From Casuarina equisetifolia (taxonomy: Eukaryota; Streptophyta; Magnoliopsida; Fagales; Casuarinaceae): a stretch of DNA of 64,000 nt. Shown here in pieces: positions 1 to 10,600 of this stretch (within the stretch, counting starts at the first letter, position 1; every line of letters begins with the position of its first letter). Location of the stretch: contig CM052362.1 of assembly GCA_028551475.1 (NCBI GenBank), positions 17,962,021 to 18,026,020 of the forward strand, written 5' to 3'. A model generated the notes under the pieces. That model did not search any database and was not told the DNA's origin. It was given only the letters and a program-made list of their open reading frames with translations. The position numbers and the translations under genes are program-made.

Positions 1-614
1 AGTCACCTACCCTCCCCCTGTTTTCTTTTTGTCTTTCATTTTACAAAAAATAAGTGAAAATGGATTTTTTTGTAAATTTGGTTGGTAATTGAAGATAAAT
101 TGAACAATATTTTACTCGTTTATTATGTTAAACTAATATACTAATTATAATTTCCGGTTATATTTATCTATTTCCTTCCGAATAATAAATAAATATTAAT
201 TGCACTAAGAACAAGTGAACCCTCAAACCTACAGGTCCTCTGCTATTAAGTCTTTGTTATTGATTTGGTAAAATATAATTTAAAATAAGGAAAAAAAATT
301 AAATATCAAACATATCGGAACAAAACTTATAAAGTACACGTCATTTCACGACTGAATGATGCTAACTTGATCGTCATTATAGTTTTTCTTTTTTCAATTA
401 AAATATCTACGCATTTAATTATTATGTAGAAAAAGGTATTTAATTATTGACTAAGATTGTAAAAATGCCAATCCTATTTTTGACCTTTTCCATATAGTGG
501 AAATGGTAAAAAACAGAGGAAATTGCCATGGACCGCTGACGGGAGCAGGGGAGGAAAGAGGGGAGGGGAAAGAAAGAAAGGAGGTAACGAAGGGAAGTGC
601 GAAAGCCTGCCCAA
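1..614. other. AT-rich flank and 5' leader region
   Basis: No gene is supported here. The first 500 bases are AT-rich. From about 535 to 614 a purine-rich GA stretch precedes the start codon at 615 and probably forms the leader of the small gene that follows. Open frames on the minus strand across this stretch look like shadows. Confidence 0.5.
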
Positions 615-1227
615 ATGAGTGAGCCGCCACGACGACCGCACCCGAGCGAGCCCGTGCAGGCTCCGGTTGTACCGCAGGCGGAGGAGCAGCGAACTCTGCA
701 CCAGAGTGACGCGGACGATGAGGATGAGAACGTGAAGCAGCTTAATGAGTGTTCTGCACTGTATTTGTCCTTGCAGGTAATCCAATCCCAATGCCATAAA
801 GAAATGTGGCAATATGTGTGATTTGGATAACGCGTTTGGTTGTATAATTTGCAGGACTGTCTCGTAAAAACCAACAGGAATTGGAAATCTTGCCAGGCGG
901 GTATGTGCTTGTCTCTCGATTTGATTATCTTACTTTCACAAGAAAGAAAAAGAATGAGAAAAGGAAAAAGAAATTTTATTATCGGAAAAGTTAATGGTTA
1001 ATGTTGGATATTTGGTGTATTGGGTGAATATCATCATGATTTTCCATCTGAAAATCTGGGAATTTTGTTGAGTCTCTTTGCCTATATGTGTTTGTAATTA
1101 CTTGTATGTATCCCTGAATTTTGATGAAGTTCCTTTGGAAGTGATCAGCCTTGAATTTCTTTTTAATTCTGTGTTGTTAACAGAAGTTCAAGCTTTGAAG
1201 GCATGCCATGAAAGAAGGAAAAAATAA
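615..1227 (+). CDS. COA4: Twin CX9C protein, COA4-like (cytochrome c oxidase assembly factor 4 homolog)
   Basis: Three exons, 615-776, 855-900 and 1184-1227, join in frame through GT-AG introns to give 83 residues. The protein has a proline- and acid-rich N terminus of about 40 residues, then a CHCH fold. The first CX9C pair spans the exon 1/2 junction (cysteines in NECSAL and QDCLVK). The second lies in exons 2-3 (KSCQAE and KACHER). A short basic tail ends at the stop. This spacing and the small size match the COA4/CHCHD8 family. Those proteins are imported into the mitochondrial intermembrane space by the Mia40 pathway and support complex IV assembly. The start was taken at 615 rather than the in-frame GTG at 597, because 615 is the first ATG. 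Function is inferred from family resemblance. Another twin-CX9C protein of plants remains possible. Confidence 0.8.
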
Positions 1228-2652
1228 CAAAGGGAAGTTAGGGTTTTGCTTGGAAGAGGCTGAACTCTGCAGATTTTACCATACTGAACTTAGGTGTGTA
1301 ATTTTGGTGCCCAACGTTGATTATACGGGACCGTCATTTTTGTTCCGAGTTTAAAAGATTTTGTTGATGATTCTTCAACTGGTAAATTGCTCTAACCACT
1401 TTGTTTTCGCAGAATTACCGACACTTTGGTAGATTGTAATTCAACCAGAAAGGCAATAAAGGAGCACTGAATAGGGTCTGTGGGGTTCAACTTGACATAC
1501 TCGAGAATTTCTAATATGTTCCTTTCTTGATGGGATTCACATGGTTAAATTGCTTCCATTTATTCGTTGTGAGATTGTACAGCTTGGCGCTGGATCTTTT
1601 CAATGAGATAATTATGTTACCAATTTAGAGATCTGAGAAATTAAAGTATGTGGGAATTAAGGAAGACAAATTTATGCTTATTAGGTCACTGTTTTTACTT
1701 AGTAAGGTGTCCTAATGTACACTGAACTTGGCATGGATTAACAATTTCACGAATGGGCTTTTAGGACTTGTTTTGCATAATGATAGTTGTGCCTCTGGGG
1801 TTGCTTTCATTACATGCATATGCAACAGGTATAAGGAGGATCAGGATTCATAATTTTATTCAGGGTGGTTATGCAGTGTTCTCACAGGGTGAGGAAGAAG
1901 ACAATAAAGCTAGTTGATGTGTAAAACAAATATTTTAGAGACAGAAATAGAATCCCCGATAAAGCTATCATCATCAGGAGAAGGTGTTGCCACATTCGCC
2001 AGTCAATAAAAGCAGAGAACTTGCGTGGTGTATAGTTCAGCCTTTGAGGTTGTCATTACTGATGTGTGCCATGCAGTCATTGTATAAAAAGATGGTACTG
2101 GTTGGTCAGAAACCATTGCCGACATCAATGAAGAAGCTGTGGTGTCACTCAAAATTTGGGTTGCTTATAGAATTGAACCAATGTAGAACACCAGGGCGAG
2201 TCGACCTTGGCAGAATTTTTTTTTTTTTGGGTGCTAACGTTGTTCTTACGTTCTTCAACATAGGGTAAATTTTGAGTATTGACAATATCTATTGTCGAGG
2301 TGCCTTCATGGTGACGCTGCGAGCATTTGTCGCCTCCCATCCAGCTAAATACCTTGAATAGCTTTCATTTAGCCCTGCGTAAAGTTTTACGCCTTCTCCC
2401 ATCAAGAAAAAGGAAAAGATTGGCAATGAATAGAAATGTAAAACCGGCCTCCCAGACAGAAATTATGGTACAGGCCTAAATGGCCCCTTCCTGAAACTAC
2501 TGGCGAAGCCATGTGATAAGGGAAACAAAAGGTTTTGATGGCATTATTACTATCACACTTACGCAATCATTCATCTCCCTGCCCCCTGTGGGACTTTACA
2601 TTACTCCAAACATAAGTTGGCATGTTCGTGGACATGAGAACCTGCAAATATT
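1228..2652. other. Intergenic region between convergent genes
   Basis: This holds the 3' untranslated ends of the COA4-like gene (+) and the MSRB gene (-). I see no coding exon. The open frames near 1984-2340 match no family I recognise. A T run lies near 2218-2228. Confidence 0.5.
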
Positions 2653-4408
2653 TCACATTGACGGAGCAGAATTTGCAGGAGCGAACTTAATGGAAACACT
2701 GTTAACACAGTGGCGTTCATCTGTGGAGCTTGGAATCCCTCCCCCTTGAACACGTGACCCAAGTGCCCACCGCAAGCTGTGCACGTAATTTCAGTCCTCC
2801 TCCCATCTGGGTCCGGCTGTAAAATTGTTGTTCTAAATGATTGGTTGGACTGAAAATGATGCAATGCAACGAAACCAACAATAACAACAATGACGAGATA
2901 AACACTCACAGTGCGGGTTATGGCTCCGGGAAAACCCTCAAAGAAAGCAGGCCAACCACTGCCAGAGTTAAATTTGGTTGTGGATTTATAGAGTGGCGTT
3001 CCACAGCCAGCACAGTTGTAAATCCCTTGCTCAAAGAACTTATCATATTCTCCAGTGCCCTTCGGCCTGTAAAATGTTCAATCATTACAAGACTATCGGG
3101 TAATTTGGTATGTCGGCATTGCAAAACATCAAAGTCATCTAAAATCACAGCTTGAGTGCAAGTATGTTACAGGAACCAACACAGTGGAAAGCCAGCTTCA
3201 GCTGGCCTGATTTCAAACCAAAAGCCTAGCAATGGCTCGAGCACATAGTCACATTAGCTCAACCAATTTACATAACACGCGACTACATTAGCAACCTCGG
3301 ATAACAGATTAAAACAAAACACAAATCAGTCAGGGAATGATACTGATTGCCCACAAAAAAGTAAAAGAATGACTATTGAGAAATAACGACCATTGGGAAG
3401 CGATTGTTTCATCCTTTTTTAGAAAAATCTGTCCTGGAAAGAATAGTGTATTAATTACTCAGGTCATAACACTTCATGTTGCAACTCACACACAATCAAA
3501 CAACAACTGCATTCAGTATGAGAGAGACGCTTGTCATGAAGTCAATAATACAACCCAATAAACCAGTAAATAAGAAACTCACCAAAAAATGACCAAAAAA
3601 AAAAGGCTGACAGAAACAAGTAATAATGAAAGATTGATTCAAAAGAAGGAAAGGTAGCTCGCGGAGCAATAGCAACCATAAGGAACTAATAGTTCCGAAT
3701 GTTTTACTACCTCAAGATTCTATACATCATCATGCAAGAAGAAAGCAAATGCTTTGAAAAATAAATAAGGTTCATATGTTAGTCCTAAGAATGACCAATG
3801 ACATATGAATAAATTAGCTATTGGATAAATATGGCTCTCAACATCCCACTGGACATAGATTCAATTTCTCGAACTTCTACAAAATTCAGCAGTTCAGATA
3901 GCCTACATCTGCTAAATCAGCCATGCTATCAAAATAAGAATCAGAGGATATCCTTAGAAACAGATCAGACACCCAAAATGCCAAATACCCAATAAGGAAA
4001 ACTTCTCTTTAATCTCATTCAAACGCGAAAGGAGACAGCAAAATTACACTTTTTTTGTCAATAAATGGTATCAGCAACAATCCAAAATACAACCACTATG
4101 TACGCTTACAATTGAATGGCAGACATTTGTCCAATGAACCTCGGTCAACAAAACAAATCTTAGCTCTAACGGAGAATTAGTTCCAAAAGAAATCAAAATC
4201 GGCTAATTCACCAAAGGACATCCTCGAAAACCGGTCACATAGCCATAACGCGAAATACCCATCAGAGCTCTACCTGAAGACATGAAAACATGGAAAAAGA
4301 GATGGGAAATTACTCTGTCCCCTTTTGACGAAGAATCCGAAACTGCTCGGGAGACAAAATAGCTCTCCACTCCTCTTCCGCCTTCTGAAACGAACCTGGT
4401 GCAGCCAT
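2653..4408 (-). CDS. MSRB: Peptide-methionine (R)-S-oxide reductase (MSRB), frameshifted in the last exon
   Basis: Reduces methionine-R-sulfoxide in oxidised proteins. There are three minus-strand exons: 4314-4408 (starts MAAPGSFQ), 2910-3066 and 2653-2816, with good GT-AG sites. In-frame stops lie upstream of this ATG and no transit peptide is seen, so a cytosolic form like Arabidopsis MSRB5-9 is likely. Exon 2 has the first zinc CxxC (NCAGCG) and the GWPAFFEG motif. Exon 3 has the second CxxC (TCTACGG) and GHLGHVFKGEGF. Directly after GEGF, near 2728-2738, one base is missing relative to the family pattern. The conserved TPTDERHCVNS block with the catalytic cysteine, and the normal C terminus, are present but in the next frame. 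As written, translation continues out of frame to a stop near 2601 and loses the catalytic cysteine. With the base restored the protein would be about 138 residues, the usual length. It could be a recent pseudogene, a null allele or a consensus error. Confidence 0.85.
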
Positions 4409-7400
4409 TGACACCACTCTGCTACTGCCAGTCGTAGATGTAACTGTTATGAACCTGCTAGCCCGTTTGTAAACGGATCACACAGACTATAAATTTTCCG
4501 GGAAACTGAACGAGGATGGGAAATTGGGACAGGGCAGAGTCCGTCAGAGAAAGACGTAATGCTACGTGGCACCACCCAGAAACAGCTTTGGGCCCTTCAA
4601 ATCCATTGTGTCACTATCAAAACAGCCCAATTTAAATTTCATTAATAAAAACATCTTCTATTAAATTTGTACACAAGACTCCTTTTTTAAGTAATCTTCT
4701 TTTCATCAAATAAAATAAAAGATTAATATGTTTCAAAAATAACTATTCCACCGACATTAATTTATCAAATAAAATACCAATTCAGGTATAACAAACACAA
4801 TAAACTAACACATTAGCAACATAGATACACATGATTTCAACGAGATATTGTAACATATTACTCTGGTTTTTCATTTTTTGTGTGGGAGATAAAATAGAAA
4901 AAAAAAATTACAATTAGCAAGTCTTGTGTTCATACTATGAATTACACAACAAATATTTATTTTATACCTAAAATTACATCTACAGTTATTGACCAATAAA
5001 GATTGACCATAAGCCTTACCCAAACCAAGCTAGCCCCTAAGAGGACCTTAACTCAGTGGTTAAAGACTTGAGCCAAACGCTGATTAGTAAGTCCACCCGG
5101 TCATGGGTTTGAATCACCTCCCTTTCTCTCCCTGTGTGCGTGTTATAATAAAAAATATAATTTTTTTTATATATAAAAAAAAAACAAAATTGGGGCGAGT
5201 ACCACATACCAATTTAAAATACCAACAATTTTGTTTTGGTTACAAACTTACATAACATATTTTTTTATTTTTTTATTTCTTTCGTTATATTTATCTTTTT
5301 AAATTTAGAAAAAAATCAAAATAAAGAAAAAATCACATTAATCATTAATTCTATTGCAATTCTTTTTTAAGATTCTTCTTGATATATTGATCAATTCAAA
5401 ATTAATAGTCACGAGAATAGTTGTACTAAATCTTTAGTTTCCAAATCAATAATATATATGTTAAGTAAAGAGGTATCTTATGTCAATGTTGCTTCCTACC
5501 ATCACAAGTCCCGGACTCTTTACAAAGGTAATCACTAACTATAGTTTATGTAAGCCTTGTCAATGTCCAGTAGCATAAGCTTCCAACGAGTCTTAGAAGT
5601 CTTGGTGTCTTCCATGGATAAGGATAAAAAGGCCATCTCCGTTATTGTTGGGTCAATTCGTAGGTATAAGCCCACTACCCATCATTTCATGTCCACAATC
5701 CATCGCTCTCATGCACTCTCTTTGAGCAGTATTAGGCTATATGGCGTTTAATTCAATACTATGGAAGGACAAATGTATTGAATGATCAATAGCTTCAGTC
5801 CAAACTTTTTCGGTCATTTTTTTGTTTTTTAGCATGCGTTAGGCTATGTTAGGAATTATACATTTATATTCACTTTGTTGTCTTAAAAGCCACTGAAACT
5901 TTCTTATACAACTGCACCCAACTCATATTTATCTTTCATGTGCTCTTTAAACACGTTAGAGTCTTCGACATGCACAAAACCATGATTTGAACAACCTAAA
6001 AACAAAAAAAGAACCAAACTTTTCGTATATAAAACCCCATAACTGATAGTAAGATCTTCTGCACTAGTTCTATACATTCTTCTCGTGTCCTCCTAAAGTC
6101 AAATTTGACTTTGTCAATGAAGTAATTTATTAGCTTTTGAAATTAAGAATAATTTTCAGTTGCTTAGACAAGAAAATTAAAAAAATGAAGATGTGGCCGT
6201 TTCAAAATTAGTATAACGAACCCCTTCAAAATAAAAGTAATAAAAATAATCAATCATTTTTAATATTTTAGTTGTCGTTTTTAGTGAAATAGCATAATAA
6301 TGTCACGTTGACAATATATAAATAACAAAGGATACTAATAATTTTAGCGACACAACCTTTTCCAGCTCTAGCTAACAATATTTTATGATAGACCAAACTA
6401 TCTTAAATCTAGTAGATAACACTAAGGGTGACCAAATCTCCCTCAACTATTTTGAACATGTTCAATGTCTTTAATGAATTTTTTTTGGTTTGTTGGTCAT
6501 TATTAACACTATAAAATAATTTTCCACATGTGTCTTATGGGTTAGTATCCATTTTTTAATTGTTTCGAGGTCCAAAATAATTTGTAAGTTATCGGACCTA
6601 ACCATTTCCATGGACGATTTTTAGAGTGACTAACCACATTCTGGCAGAATTAGAGATGTCTCTCCACCAATTACTTAATTAATTACTTTAATATATGTTA
6701 TGGGGTTGACATAGCCATTTTATTTATTTGTAATTTTGTTTATTTTTTATTGCTATCTCCTTTATGCATTGGAATTGCATGGTTCGTTCTCAGCATTTTC
6801 ATTAACATTTAAATGTGTATTGGTAATTAAAAATTAGAAAAAATTTAAAGTTCAAAGCCAACAAAAAATATTATTAGTAATTTAAAAATTAAAGAAACCA
6901 ATATAACCAACCATATTGAAGAAGCTGTCCGGCACGATGTTAAACGGGTCTCCAGCGTTCTGCTCTCACTCTCTTTCTTTCTCTGCGCTTCTCCCACTTT
7001 GTCTCTGCCGCGATCAGCTGACAGTCGGCTGCCCCGTCTGCGCTCGTCCCCTCTCACTGTGACTGGTTAGCTTGCCAACTTATGGATCTCCAGGTTTTGC
7101 TAGCGTTTTAAATATGAGATTCGCTTGTCTTGCGATCTTTTCTGTCTGCGACAAGCTTGGCTAGTGGCCGAATTTCTTTGGGATTTCGAGCAACTGCATG
7201 TTTCATTTTCCTCGGTCGTTAACAGATCACACAATAACTTCCGGGCTTCTATGTGTATTCGAATTTCCAATATTGCCTAGGGTTTAGTAGTTTGATCAGA
7301 ATTTAGAAAAAGAAATCTCTGAATCTTTTTTTCTCTTAAGGAATTAGCAAGTGCTTAAGCATTTTATACATGCCCTGAAAAGGAATCTCTGAATCTTGAA

Positions 7401-7663
7401 ATGGATGAGCGACTAGCTATTGAATTTGGGTTTTCCCTTTGTGGGGTTTTCTAGATATATAAGGTTATTCCGCCCGATAAAAATTTCGAAATTCTCCTCA
7501 CGATCGGAGACCCAGAATTTCTCATCTTAGGTTGGATTCGGCAAAAGGATTCCGTCAGGAATTGGGGAAGTAAACGCTGGGTCCTTAAGTGGACCAGTTA
7601 TTGAATTTACATTTGCGACACTTGCTGAATGCGGATGTAGTGTTTTGAATGATTTGGAGGCTG
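4409..7663. other. AT-rich intergenic region with a SINE and a CT-rich leader-like stretch
   Basis: Apart from the SINE near 5.1 kb I see no gene. The sequence is strongly AT-rich to about 6900. From about 6940 to 7070 it becomes CT-rich (runs such as CTCTCACTCTCTTTCTTTCTC) and GC-richer. This looks like the 5' leader or promoter edge of the ancestral ZFWD gene whose coding exons follow. The frame 5557-5751 has no recognisable domain. Confidence 0.45.
5035..5190 (+). repeat. tRNA-derived SINE
   Basis: A tRNA-like head carries an A-box-like block (ACTCAGTGGTTAAAGACTTG, 5050-5069). A B-box-like GGGTTTGAATC block follows at about 5105-5115, roughly the spacing of a pol III internal promoter. 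A CT-rich body (CCCTTTCTCTCCCTGTGTGC) and an A/T-rich tail with A runs to about 5190 come next. This order is typical of plant SINEs. I could not fix target-site duplications, so the ends are approximate. The mRNA-like A tail suggests + orientation. Confidence 0.6.
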
Positions 7664-10600
7664 CTGACTTGTTTGGATCTTCTGCCAATGACATCTGTTG
7701 GAATCACCTTCTTCATTCACGATTGTAAAGGACTTCCTTGAAATTGGGGCTGGTGATTGTCTTGGATCTTCGGACACGGATGGCAGATATTTGGTTTGGT
7801 TTAGTTGGAACGACCTCTATATGGATCAGTTTGTTCTTTACTTTATTTTATGTTATTTTTTTTTAATAGATAGCCGGCAATACAGCAAGAAGGTCATCTG
7901 TTTTTCATTGCTTAGAAAGAGAACCCGCAACAATTTTGCTCAGTAAAGCTTTCTGCATCTTCTGGCTCAGTAAATGCAACAGGAACCCATATAGGTTCCT
8001 TCACAGTGAAATCCCGGTATTGTGGGCAAAAAGGCAGTCCCACACCAAGTTGTCCGGCCCAGACACTTCAAAAGATGCTCTTAAGAAGTCTTATGAAGAT
8101 ATTTCTCACCATCATGTGGAAGAGTTAAATATTGAGGAGGGAGGATCCAACACTTCAGAGGATGCTCTTAAGAAGTCTTTTGGAGATATTTCTTGCCATC
8201 ACATGGAAGAGTTAAGGGCCTTGGTATGCCTCCAAGGGCACACAAAGGTAGCAGTGTGTTGATTTTGCCTCTTACTTTGCAAAGTGCTTTCCTTCTAATT
8301 TTTTCTTTATCTTTATTATTATTGTTATTATCCTTCTTCCTTGTTGTTGCTGCATTGAAAGAAAAGAATTTAGTGTATGAGAATAAATTTCTTAAATACA
8401 TAATTGGTATTCTTTATATGATTCTTTCTGATATGTGTTTTTTCTTGTAGTCACCTTGTTTTTGTTCATGACCAAAAAAAAAAAAAAAAGAAGGATATTT
8501 GCTAGTGTGCATCATAAAATTTTTGAAGTTTCCCGGTTGACTTGTCTGATCTTTAGCTTTTCATCTTAGTTGCATCATTAAAGGTTTCTCGGTTATTCTT
8601 CTGTGAAGCTTTGAAGCAAAACTAAAGGAGATTGCTTGAAATATTCACAATTTCAGTTGTGGCTGCATGAAATAAGATAGCACGACTCCAAATTTGATTT
8701 TTTTTCTTTCTATTTATTCTTTTATTGAAACAGCATAATAGGCATAAATACAAGCATCATTGTGGATATATAGCAGGGCAGTATGTGCTGTAAAAAGAAA
8801 ATTTTGGGGCAAAATTAAGACAAACATAGTGAATCTTTTGATAACAAATGGACATATATATAACAGAAGGTTCCAAATACATGTGTATGATGGTTAGGGA
8901 TCATGCTTAATCACTGGATGGGGTTGATGAATTTACAGTTGAAGCTTATTTCCTAGTGCAGTGCAGGAGTAAAAATCAAATTTTGGTATTTCTATTCTAT
9001 TCTATTTATTGACACAAAATCATTATCATTTTCAATTCTCATTCTCATATTTGCATAAGATGATACTAATTGTTGTTTTTTTTAATCGAAATCTTGAAAA
9101 ATGCTTATTTATTACTCTTTTGGGAACAGGCTGTCATGGGGATTGTACTTCCTGAAAGAAACAACAAGCTTTACTTAGGCTGTAGTGATGGAAAAGTTTG
9201 TGTTTGGGACTGTGCCACAGCACAATGTGCTCGCGGCATTGACCTTGGTACTGAAATTGGATTGATTATTAGTGAGGGTGATTTGTTCACCAAGTGTGGT
9301 GCCGAATATGATCTGAATGGATTTACTGGCCTAATCTATGCAATGGAAACAATTGATGATATGCTTTTTGCTAGAGGCCAGGTACTCACTATCTTAACAT
9401 TATGAATTTCTTAGAATTTGAATAAAAAATGTCTTATCACTAGTTTTTATCTTGGTATCTTTGGATTGATTGACTTTTTTTACTTTGCTTGTGAAACGAA
9501 GTAACTGTTATTGTAATGATAATTCATGAGACTTAATTGGATTTTGAAGGTTCAATTTATTTGGTGTGTTATTTGTAATGTCTCTATTCATATATGGTAG
9601 ACCTTGTTAGTTTGCAGAACCTTTATGTTCGTAGTGTTATGTCCGTGATAAAGTTCTTTGTGAATCATAGGATGGCATTATCTTAGCATGGAGGGGCAGT
9701 TTTGAGAAAAATCTCCCATTGCAACCAGTATCATCTCTCCAAGGACACACACATGATGTAGTATCTTTAGCTGTTGTAAGCAGCTGGTTGTATTCAGGCT
9801 CCAAGGATCATACAATAAGGGTAAGTTTGTCTTATTAAGACAAAGACTTGCACTTGTATCTTTTTTCTCACTTGTAGTAATTTGACGAATTTTTTTTTAT
9901 TAGAATAATAATTATAGTATTATGTTGATTTATGTTCTCTTTTGATAGCCACAAATTCAGTTTCTTGTAGTTGGTCTAAATACTATGAGCATTATAGTTG
10001 AGTTGACGCATGATTAAGTGTTTAGCTTGATGGTATTTTGGGAATTTGTCTTCTCTTTTTTAGAGCTATAAATTTGATTACTTTTAGTTGGTGTGGATGC
10101 TCCAAGCTAAGAGTTGGATTGGCTTCTAATTTCATTATATATGTTGATATATGGATTATAAGCGGTCTTCACCATGTGCCCATGATTCTAGACTTTATGT
10201 GTCCTGTTCAGTATGGGTCCATTAATATGAGTTTGCACTTAATATTTCCTGTGCATTACTATCCCAGTTCAACATATTTCAATGTAAGTGTGAGTAGTGT
10301 TCACTTATGCTCACAAGAAGTTTGAGTTTATATCTTTTGAACTTATATTTTTTGGTGCTGATATTTTGTATTACCTCATCCTTTGTGTATTAGATGATTT
10401 CTTTTTTCCTTTCTATCATTGGAGGTGTTATACCCCCATCTTACCTCTTTTTTTAATGGAGGGCAATTATGTTGTTTTGTTATTCATGCATACTCGAGCA
10501 ATCAGACTTATCATAATTATATTCACTGGCTAGCTGAATTTCACTTTATAAACATTAGTAAGGTATTTGAAATAAGGCGGCTTCACCTAATCTCGATATG

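Noticed and set aside
1984-2340. Open frames between COA4 and MSRB
   Set aside because: They lie in probable 3' untranslated sequence and show no domain.
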